Source: Anthonomus grandis grandis (taxonomy: Eukaryota; Arthropoda; Insecta; Coleoptera; Curculionidae). Taken from it: DNA of 64,000 nt. The DNA lies in contig NC_065552.1 in the NCBI RefSeq assembly GCF_022605725.1, positions 21,222,785 through 21,286,784 of the forward strand. The letters run 5' to 3'. The notes under the pieces were generated by a model, which had not been told where the DNA came from, searched no databases, and was given only the letters and a program-made list of their open reading frames with translations. The translations under genes were made by a program, and so were the position numbers. Of this stretch, positions 44,242 through 56,184 are shown one piece after another (within the stretch, counting starts at the first letter, position 1; every line of letters begins with the position of its first letter).

Positions 44242-45667
44242 GGCATCTTAAATATGATGTCCAATAGATTTCTGGCACTAAATATAGATGAAGACCTTAC
44301 ATTTATTCTGCATCTCTATTAGGACTTGGACAGAAATTCTCTTCCGGATGCTACGTGGTGAAATGCATTTTGGTGCCAATCTGGGTTATACAGTGGCTTG
44401 TACAGGTTATTGTGCCCTTGTGTCATACTTATTATATAGGATATGTGGTGAAAAGTGTGAACTGATTCACAGGTCTATTCTAAATTAATAAGAGTAATAA
44501 TGGGCCCCAGAAAATCTCAGATCAAAGGCCCGAAGGATGCAGAAGAAAAACATAGACAAGTCCACCAGATCTCACCCCTGACGAGTCGAGTTTACTGCAA
44601 TATTTTAATAATCCTGTGCGACTCCTTAACCAGAGACAAAATTTCGTTCTATAGGTAAGAAGCCCACTTTTGATGTGAGGGATAACCAAGACGGTTGTGC
44701 AAATAGATCTCTTGGTAGACTTCTTATGCCTCATCGAGGATGACCAGAGGCCAATAGTCTTGAAAAGTCAATGAGGCGCTAGTCTAAGAGATTCTATTGA
44801 CAAATACAACTTTGAATACAAGTTTGAAATACACCTTAACGGCCATAATAATTTTAATGAGGCTCTGCTGTTAACTGAGACAGAATAGTTTCGAAGACAT
44901 TTAACACCTTATAAGCACAATATTACAAATTCAGACGCAATATAGATAAATATTTCGTAAAATATTGCAACAATAAATCAATCTTCTATTACACTTTCAC
45001 TTCAAGGAAGTCTAAAACTAATCAAAGGTGATAAGGTTTTAAATTGATTTATTCTAAACATGCTAAGAACAGCTGCACAATATGTGTGTGCAATCGTGTG
45101 GCATACTAAAGAAAATGCGAAATCACATTTTCCAAGACTTTCTATTATTTGATAAATAACATACATTTGTACGTATGTCAAGCGTAATCTTATCAAGGTA
45201 TCTCGGTAAATCCAGCTGTTCGAAAAATTTGGCATCATTGCATCCCTCCTGATCGATCTTATCTCAACCCCACTGAAATGGGGTGACAGAAACAGTGAAA
45301 GTTTCGGGAATTCCCGACTACTTTTATAAACAGGTAGACTTAGTCAGAAAATTAATGAGTTTATTGCGTGATGCCGAGAGATTACCGTCGCGCTTGGCTA
45401 TTGTGTTTTAAGACGAGTTGATCTTTATTATTACATACCGACTTACTAATTTATAATGCCTACGGGAACTAAGACGTTCAAAAGGGTGAAAGTAATTTGA
45501 TAGGCCATGGATTTTCTCTTTTTAGCGAAAGCTATTTTATTTGGTCAATATAGTACAAAATGTGAAGATTTAGCCTTAGAGTAATCCACAGCATCAAAAA
45601 TAAATCTTTGAGAGCTTTTATATGAGTGATCACTAGATAGGCTTATTAAATGGAGACGAGAAATACA
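44242..45667. other. Gene-free stretch
   Basis: No supported gene. ORFs at 44288-44488, 44522-44734 and 45002-45238 show no domain. Confidence 0.4.
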
Positions 45668-45745
45668 ATTTTGGTCTTAACACGGGCGTGCGTGTTTATT
45701 ACAAGTTATCCAAATTTCCTACGACAATAATGTCAATGTGTTGTA
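45668..45745 (+). repeat. Dispersed repeat, copy A (copy B 51279-51355)
   Basis: GCGTGYRTTATTACAA, CCAAATTTCC and AATAATGTCAATGT-type sequence matches 51279-51355 in direct orientation. The two copies lie outside the two ends of the large foldback element, 104 bp before and about 836 bp after it. Confidence 0.6.
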
Positions 45746-46325
45746 AAACCGATATTTATGGGTATAACATGTACCGGGTGACCCAATAAGACTGTATCGA
45801 CCATATCTCGGCAAGCGTTTGTCGTATGACTTGAGGGGTAAAAAAAATCATAATATTAAATAAATCGGTAATGAAGAATCGATGGAAAATATTTTTAAGT
45901 TCTAAAAATAACCATCGAAGGACATAACTGTCATCTTACATTTTAAAATTGATAATAATAACTTTAACTTCTTAACGTTTTGACAGATTTTAACAAATTT
46001 GGCATCGTTGGAAAAAGCCAATTGCCATTCCTTGGGCAGTAATAATCAACCAAAATTTAGTTGAATCCTTCTTCACAAGAAGGCTAGTTTTGACCCCATG
46101 ACCTAAAATCCTAAAAAAAATTTAAAAAATCAAATGAAATGATATGATTTTTTCTTTATAAAAAAGTAGCCAGATAACATCCAAAGAATCCAGTGAAGGT
46201 TGTTTTTTAAAATATCGTTCCGAACCTCAAATATCGAGAAAGTAATATTAATCGATCTTTGACGGTCGAGGATCGCGCGGTAAATTTCCTAAAACTATTA
46301 AAAATTTAGCTACAAAATGAATAAG

Positions 46326-47284
46326 ATGTTAAAGCTGCCGTTGTGTTATTAATAAGTAAAGTTAATTGAGTATAAAAAACATAAATCATTAGAAAATTTA
46401 TATCATCGGAACATTCACGTTGCTCCAAAGAGATTAAACGCATCCTGAACTTATTAATAATATTGTAGGTATAATCGAGGGTATTTTATAGTTAGTTTAC
46501 TGACTATAAAATACCTTGATGCAAAGACTATATCTTTAATCCTTTCCCAGAGATACAAATCAAGGCAGGTAAAATTATTGCAATTGAATCATTCCAAAAG
46601 GCAACAACTAAAGATTCTTGTGTTAAATATTTTCTTTGGAGGCCAAGGGAATAGACCGAACCAATTGTTTGCACAGTGGTTTCAGAACTGATTAATATTA
46701 GGACAAAGTAGCAGTGGGCACTGGGCATTAATGATTTTATTTACCAATAAAATGTCATTTTATTTAAAATATTTTTGTTAAGATTCTTAATATGAGTGAG
46801 CGTAATAATAATAATTATAATAATAATAATTATAATATTCTTATTCTTACGTCATAAAAAAAAGGTTTATTGTTTTTTTAAGATCAGAGGATGGTAGGGT
46901 AGGGATGATTTTGTGATGTTATGTTTTACTAACTTTCTTGTCATTGGTGAGATTGAATTGAAACTTGGTGTTTAGGGTTTAATTAAGATACAATTAATGA
47001 ATTTTGACATAACAAGATTTTCTGAGGTTATGTTTTTAGTAAATGTTAGTAGTTAAGTTAGGTTGTCAATTGTTACTACTCAAAACGAAAGAGGAGCCAC
47101 CAAAAAATGTAAATAATTTTTTGTGGAATAGTTTTTTGCAAAACTTATCGTTTTCTGCTTTATTTGTGAAGACTACTATTAAAATTGTAAATGTCTTAAG
47201 CCCGTCGGATATGTTATTTAGGAATAAAAAAATCCAAATTTCAATAAATCAATAATTAAATATTTTTTCCGTCGCTTAATAAGG
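46326..47284. other. Core of the large foldback element, non-coding
   Basis: AT-rich with a TAATAATAAT simple-repeat tract near 46805-46845. The ORFs at 46528-46728 and 47043-47255 have no features. Confidence 0.45.
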
Positions 47285-48325
47285 CAGTAGCTTAAAACTA
47301 TTCCTAGTAGTTAGCATGCACTCCTCTGGCTTTGATAACTTCAGCACAACAACTGGGCATACTCTCAATACAGTTTCTGATCAACTTCTGGGGTAGTTGT
47401 TCCCATTCGTGCACAAAAAGTTCTTCAAGTTGGTAGATGATTTGCATAGGCTGCCGCTCCAATAATCTTTATCTTAATGTATCCCACAGATGTTGGACAG
47501 GATTGACATCTGGACTGTTGGCCGGCCATTCCATAACTTCAATATTATGGTCATTTAAAAAAATTGTTGTTATCCTAGCCACGCATGGCATTATCGTGTT
47601 GTAAAATGAAATTTGCTCCCATATTATGCGCAAAAGGAATCATGTGTGGTGTTAAAAATTCTTCTTATAAGTAACGCAATGCCGTTAAGGAACCGTGTGC
47701 AGTTACCACTAAGTCGGTACGCCCATTGAAACATATAATCAGCCAATAACATAATAGACCTTCCGCTAAACAGAACAGTGTCTTGTACAGCTAAGTCCAA
47801 ATACCGTTCACCTGTTCATTGCCATACCCGAACGCGTCCATTGTTGTGATGTAAGCAGAATCTAGACTCATCCGTAAACAAAATATTACTTCATTGTGGT
47901 ATTATCCAATGACGATGTTCTGCTGTCAAACGAGGCACTCTAACCGACCTCCTAGCACGCAATTGACACTGATAAAGTCTATTACGTACTGTTTGATCAG
48001 AAATTCTGATTCCTATTGTGGCTGCTAAGTCATTTTGAAGCTCTGGTGCAGTATTGGTTCGTTCCTTAATCGTCCACACACTTAATAAACAGTCTTCTCG
48101 AGGTGATGTGATCCTTTGACGTTGAGTATAGGGCCTTCTTCTGATAATGCCATAAATTAAATACCGAATCCATCCTCTGTTTATAGTGGTCGGACTCACA
48201 TTGAGAATTTCTGCGACTCTTCTTCTGGAATAACCTTCCTCAAGTAACGTTACGGCCCTAGCTACTTCAACTTCATTTAGGTATACTCTATGGCGTATTC
48301 TTCTACCTAGCACATCAATATTCAT
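47285..48325 (-). pseudogene. Tc1-like transposase (DD34E type)
   Basis: MNIDVLGRRIRHRVYLNEVE starts the protein at 48325. The first HTH is ARAVTLLEEGYSRRRVAEIL (NVSPTTINRGW). Then come the RRRPYTQRQRITSPREDCLL linker and a second HTH (IRISDQTVRNRLYQCQLRAR). Later frames read FTDESRFCLHHNNGRVRVW (first Asp) and a decayed HDNA block. WNGRPTVQMSIL near 47520 stands where W-P-A-N-S-P-D-x-N-P-I-E is expected, so the Glu is lost. The tail SETVLRVCP / ECMLTTRN matches the S.P.CC.EVI.ARG tail. Upstream Met 48379 is possible but the family starts at 48325. A nonsense codon follows HWIIPQ. Confidence 0.88.
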
Positions 48326-48599
48326 GTTTTCATTGTAAAATTTCAACTTAAAATTAGGACTTTTTAAAAACAGGGGCAAGTTTAATATGCGTTGATAACA
48401 AATTCTTAATATTAAAGTGCCTACAATTTTTTCTAAGGATATCCAGACAGAAAAAATTGTTTAGAACTCTACAAATAAGGCTGAAGTCTATACATCGTGA
48501 TTGGAAAATAATATTTTCGTTTAATTACAAAATATAAGCGTGGAATATAAGCTTATAAAGAGTGGCTCCTATTTTCGGTTTTAAGTACAAACTATATCA

Positions 48600-48885
48600 T
48601 CTTATCCATTCTGTATCAAATTTTTGATAAATTTAGGAAATTTACCGCACCATCCTTGGCGTTCAAAGATCCATTAATTTCACTTTCCCAATATTTGAGG
48701 TTAGGAACGAGATTTTGAAAAACAGTTTTCACTAGCTCCTTTGGATGTTATTTGGCATTTATAAACAAAAAGTCATTCTAATTAATTTTTTCTATTTTTT
48801 TGAAGGGTTTTGGGTCATGGTGTCAAAACTAGGCCCTTGGTGAAGAAGGATTCAACTAAATTAAGTATATTTGGTCGGAAAGGGA
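48600..48885. repeat. Inner half of the right arm of the large foldback element
   Basis: The reverse complement aligns with 46010-46325. The arm breaks at TTTGGTCGGAAAGGGA, where LINE sequence begins. Confidence 0.75.
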
Positions 48886-48887
48886 GG

Positions 48888-49770
48888 CGCAGTACAAGAA
48901 ATATAGAAACGTATTACAAAAACAAATTAGAAAAACTAAATATAATTACTACAAAGATAATATTAACGTAGCAGAGAGGAACTATAAAAAAATATGGGAA
49001 GTTATTAATCTATAAACACAACCAATGATAAAAATGAAATAATAATATATATAACTGTAAATAAATCATTTATTCTAAAACCAGTCCACGAAAAAAGTCC
49101 ACTTCTAGGTAACTTTTCTAAATTATGGGAAAAATGTGTTAAAGCCTCGTGGATTTTTTTGAATCACAAAATCTTAGTAACAGTTGTGTTTGGGTGCAGG
49201 CAAAATAATAATAAATATATATTTTGATGGTACCGGGATATACTATCTAAAATGTAGCAAAATAAAAAATGCATGGCAATCTATATGGATTTTGCTAAAG
49301 CATTCGACACGTTCTCTCACTCCTTGCTATTATGGAAACTGGACCGTATTGGGGTGAGACGCCGTGTGTTAGATCTTTTTAAGTCATGTTTGGAAAATCG
49401 TATCCAAAAAGTACGATGTAATGATACATTAAGTAGCGGGACGGTCATTAGCAGTGGAGTACCTCAAGGCACAGTCCTGGGACCAGTTTTATTTTTAGTT
49501 TATATTAATGAATTGGGACAATTGCTAAAGAATGATTCGATTATTGGCTTTGCCGATGGCACTGCAGTGACATTTACAGACAACAATTGGGAAAATGTAT
49601 TTTTAAAGCCAGCTTCAAAACATTCTAAATGGAAACACAATAAAAATAATGTATAATTCCCTTGTAGAGTCTATTTTAAGATACTGTTTGATTTTAAGAT
49701 ACCAATTTGGGGTGGTCTTCGCAAACCATAACCAAAAAAAATTAAATATTGAACTAAAACAGTTTATTAC
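48888..49770 (+). pseudogene. LINE (jockey/CR1-like) reverse transcriptase fragment
   Basis: Upstream linker EAQYKKYRNVLQKQIRKTKY, NYYKDNI and KKIWEVINL (48892-49014) ends at a stop. The RT palm ORF (49273-49656) reads AIYMDFAKAFDTFSHSLLLW (catalytic Asp), LENRIQKVRCNDTLSSG, ISSGVPQGTVLGPVLFLVYI and GFADGTAV, where the second Asp of FADD is Gly. A later frame gives YNSLVESILRYC, the thumb motif. The piece between the linker and palm is deleted. It interrupts the right arm of the foldback element, so it inserted after that arm existed. Confidence 0.85.
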
Positions 49771-50229
49771 ACGAAACTATAATAGTTTTAAAAAGTTACT
49801 GATAAAGTAATTTAAAGTGCATTTGTTAGTTATTTTTGATTATCAGTTTACGTAGTTGCCAGTTGTCCTAAAATTATAATCTCCTGAAAGTCGATTCACT
49901 TGTTATGCAATTTTGTTAAAATTTTTAATTTCCTTCTAGTTACTTCTTGAGCCTCCTCCGCTCCTCTGCTCCTTATAGTAGAATAACATATTTATTTATT
50001 TACAAAGGAAACAAAAACTTTCTTTTGTCTTTGTATCAATTAGGAAATTAAACATTTTGAACACAGGCCTAATTTGTGGTCTAGAAAATTTTTCGTTTCA
50101 TTCTAATGGATTCATTATCTAATAATAATTTGAAAAATAAAAATCACGTTAATTATTGTTAAAATATCTATATTTAGTACTATGAATTATATTATAACTT
50201 TTAAGTTGTGTCTATAAATTGAATTGTGT
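49771..50229. other. Gene-free stretch, probably LINE 3' end and part of the foldback arm
   Basis: No gene; the exact LINE 3' border is not clear. Confidence 0.35.
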
Positions 50230-50443
50230 ATTTGTAAAAATTTCCGTAATATATTGTACTGTATGTAATTTTAAACTTTAGGATAGCAGTTACACCCTCT
50301 CTGGTGGTCACTTTTAGAACTTGAATATATTTTCAAGGGATTTTTCATAATCGATTTACCAAATATTTTTTGCTATCCCTAAGTCATACGAAGAACGGTT
50401 CTCGAGATATAGCCAAGGAACAGTCTTATTGGGTGACCCGGTA
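50230..50443. repeat. Outer half of the right arm of the large foldback element
   Basis: The reverse complement aligns with 45772-45990: ACCCAATAAGACTGT, ATATCTCGRSAA, CGTATGACTTRRGG, AAGTTCTAAAARTRACCA. Confidence 0.8.
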
Positions 50444-50939
50444 TATTTTTTTTATTTACATTTAAGATTCCCTACCTCGGCACAAAAGGGTAATTTAGCC
50501 ATGCATTATTTAATATTTCTTCTCTTAAAACGTCACGTTTTATTTATTCAAAATATACATATATAAGTGCATCCCAAGTATTAATTGAATAAGTAATAGC
50601 TAGACGGTACTGGCGTCGAAGCCCGTAAACAATGAAATCTTATTGCAATAGATATAAATGAGATTATCGAAGAGTTCTTAAAGGTTTCCTACTTATTTGT
50701 TTAGTTTTGACGTTGTGATTGTCTATGTTATAACTCCCTACCATGTAGGTAAGATAAAATGGTGTAAAACAAGGTTGTAGAGAGGAGACACGAGCTTTTT
50801 ATTCATTCATTAATTCATTCAATTCATCATTTGAAAAGCATACTTGTAAGACCAGTTTTAATAGTACACCCAATCATAATAAAATATTTTTCATAATATA
50901 AAAAACGAGTATTATTTAAAAAATTTCTTAATTATAAAT

Positions 50940-51160
50940 CATCAGACAAACAAATATTAAGAAATGCCTTTGCTAATTAACAGATATTATGTGGGCATTT
51001 TGATTAAAGCTAATTTTCCCAATTTTCTACTAACATGTGATCATTTAGACTTTAAGTGGCAAAAGGGGTGCCAGCGATCACGAAATAATAATTAAATCCA
51101 GTAATGAGGTGGTGAGTAATGACGCTTGCAACAGAAAATAGTTTGCAAGTGCAGCTTCGG
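50940..51160 (+). repeat. ~210-bp direct repeat, copy A (copy B 51755-51970)
   Basis: GGCATTTTGATTAAAGCTAA, TTTTCCCAATTTTCTACTAA, TGTGATCATTT, AGCGATCACGAA and GGTGGTGAGTAATGAC recur 813 bp downstream in the same order. 50444-50939 before it holds no gene. Confidence 0.75.
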
Positions 51161-51754
51161 TTTTCGAACCTAACCAAGTATAAAATTTAGTATATTAGTG
51201 AGCTCCACAGTAACCAAAAAAGTAGAGACTTATCTGTTTTTAAAGAGATAAGCTTGCCGAAAGGACGGCTGGAATACGATTTTGGCAGTAAATAGGCTTG
51301 CGTGTCTATTACAACGTCACCCAAATTTCCCATGATAATAATGTCAATGTAACAATGCTGCAGGGGAGTTTCAAATGATCAGGTTACCAATGGACAATTT
51401 TAAGAACATTTGACTCTCGTTTTTCATACTGCGCTCGCTTGTTCGCTCTTATAAATTCGGCGATTAATTATTTAATATATAACTTTCAATTCTAGCTGTA
51501 TTCTATCAATCGTAGAACATGATGACATACTAGAAGAGGTGTAAATAAAATTATTTTAAGCAATTTTAACATAATACATAGTACAAACTCAGACAAAACT
51601 TTGTAAAAGATGCTTTATGACAAATAAGGGCTTTGCTAGCTTTTATTTTTTTTACAACTTTAGCACTAAATTGTGGCTTTGGCTTGCATGTCTACTAAAA
51701 GCAACTAAACTTTTTTATAATAATAATATTAAAGAAACGATGTTTCTGACTATC
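51161..51754. other. Spacer between the direct repeats
   Basis: It contains repeat copy B (51279-51355) of the sequence at 45668-45745 and no gene. The ORF at 51617-51865 is part of the repeat. Confidence 0.4.
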
Positions 51755-51970
51755 AGTTTACGTAACAAACAAGAAATGCCACTCTTATTTAATAGATATG
51801 ACTATGTAGGCATTTTGATTGAAGTTAATTTTCCCAATTTTCTACTAAAATGTGGTCATTTATAAAGTTTAAGTAGCAAAAGGGCTGTCAGAGATCACGA
51901 ATAATTAAAGCCAGTAATGAGATGGTGAGTAATGACTCTTACAACATAAAATAATTTGCAAGTATTCATA
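51755..51970 (+). repeat. ~210-bp direct repeat, copy B
   Basis: It matches 50940-51160 with scattered substitutions and short indels. Confidence 0.75.
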
Positions 51971-52573
51971 TGTTTATTAACCATATACAGGGTGCGTCAG
52001 CAAGGCGTACGGCTAAAATAGCGCCTAAGCTATACCAAGTGGAAAAAAACTTATATGACATGGTTAAAAGGGTTTACAAAAAACTGCAAACTAAAAATTA
52101 TTTTACATATACAGGTCGTCGAAAATAAGTTATGGAAAAATATGTAGTTTTTTTCAAATGGAACACCCTATATTTAATGGCGTTATGTTAATTCGTATTT
52201 TTAGGATATTTTTAGTGTTGGAAGGGGTTTATTAAAGTTTTTATAGCAACCGATGTGTTTAATCTAGACAAACGAAATGTTTAATATAGTTAGTTTACGG
52301 TATCGCAGCTTTATCTTTCAGTAAAAGTCTGAAGTTTTTTTAATACAGAGTGTCTAATATTCATTCACCAATTTAATCAAATAAAATATGCAATATCTCG
52401 ATTTTTTTAAATGGAATACCCTGTATTTTTCTATTTCATAAAGTTTGCTTATTTATTGTATACATTTCTTACAAATTATGTCCTACACCTAACTCGCTTT
52501 TTTTGAGATATTTTACAATCTTTAAAAAACGATGCCAATAAAATCGTCTGTATTAACTATGTATGTATTTATA

Positions 52574-54678
52574 CTATACTCTATTTCAGAAGTGTGTAGA
52601 GCAATAAAACCTCATTAGGTATGCAAAAGTGGTACCTGGTGATCCACCAATATTTTATGCCACTACCTTAGTTGGGTATTAGTTTCAATGTAAAATTCTT
52701 TCTTTTCGTTGATTGCAGGTAGTGCCACCCGGTTTTGGGTCAATTTATGAGTTTTGCACATTGTTACCCACTGATAAACATTGAAAACGGTTCGCCAAAG
52801 GCGTGCAACTGGGACTTGTTTTTTACCTTATAATTAATGTACTTAAATGCTATTTTATTTTAGAAAGTTACTTTTGTTTAAATGGAATAATATATTTTTT
52901 TCACAAATTTATTGAACATAATATGTAGAGTAAAACAGTTGAAAATGTCACTTTTGGATCTGGCACTTTTTGAACAGTGTATAACAATTTTAAATTATAA
53001 TAGATTGTAGTCTTCTTCGTCATCTGACGAACTGTCATCACCTCTTGACATTATAATTAAAGGATCGACTGTCTGATCGATGAGGTTGTCAAGATCCCAC
53101 ATTTTGTCCTCTTGCTTAATTACATGCTGGACTGCTTTTCGCCAATTCTCTGGTGTCGCTTCCGTAATGGCTTGATCAAACAGTAGCTTAACATCTTTCA
53201 TTTTAAAAGTCGTGTTTTGTCTTGCTACAAATCCTTTTACCTGCGCCCATATGTTCTATAGGATTTAGTTCGCAATGATATGGCGGTAAGCGCAGTACAG
53301 TTATATTATATTTTTCGGCTATATCTTCCACGGCGTATTTCATGAAACGAGTTTTGTGTAAGTTTGCTATTGCCAGCAGTTCTTTTTTTATCAAATTTGC
53401 TTCAAACGCAATACCTTTTGCAGTCAGCCAATCGATAATTTCTTGCTTTCTCTAACTTGAAGTTGGCGTCTTCTCTATTCGCCGTGAATGATAGCTTGCG
53501 TTATCCATAACCACCACCGAATTAGCCGGAAGAAATTTTATCATTTCACCAAAATAGTCCTCGAAAACGTCTGAGTTCATGTCTTCATGGTAATCTCCTG
53601 TGCGAGTCGACTCAAAGGTTAGCAGACCTTCTTTTAAAAATCCCTCTTCGCTTCCAATATGTGTGATTATAAGTCTTTTTCCTTTTCCCGAAGGTACTTT
53701 AATACCCGTAGACATGCCTTCTATGAAAGCTTGGCGAGCACTGGTTATATTTTTGTCTTGCCACATTTTTTGGACTATATAACCTTCGTTAATCCACGTC
53801 TCATCAAGATAAAAAACTTTCTTTTGCTCCCTGCGGTACTGCTTGATACTTCTCAAGTATTGTCGTCTCCAACAAACAATTTCGTCGCTCTCCAGTAAAA
53901 GTGCTTTGCGGTTATGCTTTTCCCAGGCAAAATCCATATTTTTTAAAGTTTTCCATAAAAGTGTTCTACTTATCAACGGAATACTGTCATCTCGGCCAAG
54001 CTCCATTAAAATTTTGTCTAGGGTGGGTATTTCCTTTTTAAAATAAAAAGAGTGAACTTTTCTTCGAATTATACATTTAGCATTTTCATCAAGGACTTTT
54101 GTAGGTCGTCCTGGCTTTTGCTTGGGAGATTCCACTTGACCTGCTACTTTTCTTTCCCGCAACAATTTGAAAATGGTGGACTTTCCAATTCCACTCATTC
54201 GAGAACATTTTTCAACAATTTCTTGCACAGTAAAACTAGGGTAATCGTGTTTTATGCAATCATGTACATTTAAAATAATAACTTTTTCACTCAGCGATAG
54301 TGGAGAATTTTTAGTACATCTTTTCGTTGGACTGAATACCTCCATTTTTTAAATATTGGGATAATAATATTGTGATTACACTACAGCGTAGCAGTGACTA
54401 CTAACGTTTAAAATATGATTTAAAAGTATTTATAGTCTGTATATATTACCTGACCCCATTTTTGCATGTTACAAAGCGTTAAAAGATAGGTACCTATACA
54501 AAAGGATTAAAAGTATTTATTTAGTATTTAATCTCTTTCAAAATAAAGGCATTTAATCCGTGAAAATTAAATTCATAAATATTATAAGTACCTGCGCCTA
54601 TGAACTACCACGAAATGTAGCCAAACAGAACGAAATTCCCCAGTTTATTGCTCTATACACTTCTGAAATAGAGTATAG
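52574..54678 (-). mobile_element. DD82E (Sailor-like) transposon, nearly intact, 2,105 bp
   Basis: The TIRs (52574-52608 and 54644-54678) match at 34 of 35 positions: CTATACTCTATTTCAGAAGT, then GT(G/A)TAGAGCAATAAA. One minus-strand gene fills most of the interior, with 300 bp of 5' leader and 390 bp of 3' sequence. TA precedes the left TIR but the right border reads CC, so the target duplication is eroded or the border is off by a base or two. This is the youngest-looking coding element in the window. Confidence 0.9.
52995..54345 (-). pseudogene. DD82E-type transposase, one nonsense codon and one frameshift
   Basis: About 450 codons from MEVFSPTKRCTKN. Residues 15-66 form an HTH (LSLSEKVIILN; GIGKSTIFKLLRERK). 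A GRP box follows (QKPGRPTKV, 76-84), and a second DNA-binding segment runs to about 160. The catalytic acids are D181 (FYLDETWIN), D281 (VVVMDNASYHS) and E364 (LPPYHCELNPIE), with 99 and 82 residues between them. A TAG (53452-53454) interrupts codon 298, after which the same frame resumes with RKQEIIDWLTAKG. A one-base shift near 53240 separates NPIE from WAQVKGFVAR. The tail is acidic (DDSSSDDEEDYNLL). Superfamily is certain. The DD82E label fits a family I recall as Sailor. Confidence 0.92.
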
Positions 54679-55039
54679 CCTTTATTAGGCCTTTAGCACG
54701 AAAAGAAAACGTAGCTTTACATCGGTAAAACCAGCTTTCGTATCGAAGGATAAATCAATGTCATAATTAACAAACTAATTTAACCTATAAACTCAATTAA
54801 AAAACAAATACAATAATACTTAATTTATAATTATGAAATTACGACTATGAGAGAAAATAAAGTAAAATTAGCACTTTATACTTATTCAATTGTACATCTA
54901 CATATAGGTATATATTCAGTTCCAAATATCAAATCAAATCAGTGATGGTGGCTAGATAAACAATTTTGCTAAATTCAATTTAAAATCGGTGACACTTTTT
55001 ACATATTAATTCAAAAAAAAATCTATAAATTGCGGTAAG
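54679..55039. other. Remnant of the host element between the DD82E element and the transposase fragment
   Basis: No gene. The DNA-binding half of the DD41D-type transposase would be expected here but is absent. Confidence 0.4.
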
Positions 55040-55635
55040 CCGATAAATCAATGCGACGTTTACTAGACAAGGTGTTTTTAATTGGAAAAACAATAATTTG
55101 TGGGACTCCGAAAATCCACATGCTCTAAAGGAACAACATTTGCAGCATCAATTCAAGGAAAATATTTGGTGTGGTGTAATATCTGATTTTTTTATTGGTC
55201 CTTTTGAACTTCCTCCTAATCTGAATTGGCCTCTCTATATAAACTTCCTTGAACAACAGTTGAGCCCACTACTAGAAGATGTACCACTAGCCTTAAGGCG
55301 GGACATGTGGTTTATGCGCCGCCACATTTTTTGTCTGTCAGTACGGCGATACCTGAATGAACATTTTCCTCACCGGTGGATTGGGCGTGAATTAACAGTG
55401 AATTTGTTTGGCCATCTAGAAGTCCAGACTTAAACCCTCTTGACTTCTCAATATGGTCACACATGAAGGACATGGTTTACAAAGATACAATTAATTCTAT
55501 CGAAGAATTACGACAGAAAATTGACAAGAAGCTGCTAATATTATCAAAAATAATCGACAAATGTTATCTAATATTCAAAGATCTTTAAGGAGACGCCTTA
55601 CAAAGTGTATTGAATACTTTGAAGTTTTCTTTTAA
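55040..55635 (+). pseudogene. DD41D-type transposase, C-terminal two thirds
   Basis: It starts ATFTRQGVFNW (first Asp already lost: AAT or a deletion in place of GATGAA). Then LWDSENPHALKEQHLQHQFK, IWCGVISDFFIGPFELP and LEDVPLALRRDMWFM follow. The D-G-A-P-P-H block is replaced by RRHIF, so the second Asp is gone. HFPHRWIGR follows, then, after a frameshift, SRSPDLNPLDFSIWSHMKDM (third Asp) and RRRLTKCIEYFEVFF before TAA. Only the third catalytic acid remains. Confidence 0.85.
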
Positions 55636-56184
55636 TATTGTTACTGATTGTTATTTGTTGTCTTTACTCTTGTTACCCAGCATAGTAGTAATTTAAAAGA
55701 ATAAATTCCTATTAAGACAATGTAATAACGGTGGCTTAGGATTTTTTACGCTGAATGTTTAAAATGCAAATAACTTAAAAACTTATAAAAAAACATGAAA
55801 TAAACAAGAGTACCTTTTTTATTTAAATATGAACTGCCTTTTAGATTTTCTAGTCGTTTTAGCCATAACTGATTAGGCAAAAAAATATATGTTGTAATTT
55901 ACCTAAGTAACAGGATGTAACTAACGCTCTGTATAAATAATGCTAAATTCACCACAAAATAAATAATTTTCATGTCAAAACACACAAAGTGGCCAATTTT
56001 CAAGACGATACTGCAAACCACAAAATTATTAAGAAATTTCAAATTAAAATTCCAGATTTAAATACCCTATATCTCGTAAACCTGCAACATTTGTATAAGA
56101 CATGTTAAGCTCAATCGCCATATTTTGGTGTGTGTAGTATTTCCAGTGCAGAAATTGCCCATTCTTAATGAATCACCCTGTATA

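Larger units (their letters stand above)
45772..50443. mobile_element. Large foldback element (4.67 kb) invaded by other elements
   Basis: Tips TACCGGGTGACCCAATAAGA (45772) and TACCGGGTCACCCAATAAGA (reverse complement from 50443) are flanked by TA-type borders. The left arm extends to about 46325. Its partner is split: 50443-50230 pairs with the outer part and 48885-48600 with the inner part (TTTAGTTGAATCCTTCTTCA, CAGATAACATCCAAAG, TCAAATATCGAGAAAG, GGTAAATTTCCTAAA). A LINE fragment sits in the gap. The core (46326-48600) holds a Tc1-like transposase gene. Whether that gene belongs to this element or is nested is undecided. Confidence 0.82.
51984..56184 (+). mobile_element. Probable DD41D-type element, split by the DD82E element
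   Basis: The left tip TATACAGGGTGCGTCAGCAA (51984) and right tip TATACAGGGTGATTCATTAA (reverse complement from 56184) are similar for about 20 bp and bracket a transposase fragment. The 2.1-kb element at 52574-54678 lies inside. Two further ACCCTATA / ACCCTGTA motifs at 52170 and 52425 leave other border choices open, so the extent is tentative. Confidence 0.45.

Noticed and set aside
46800..46850. AATAATAATTATAATAAT tract as a CRISPR or regulatory array
   Set aside because: Plain AT-rich simple repeat without spacers or a conserved unit.
53203..53394. Separate 63-codon gene upstream of the acidic-tail ORF
   Set aside because: Same frame as the DD82E transposase, separated from it only by one TAG; part of one broken gene.
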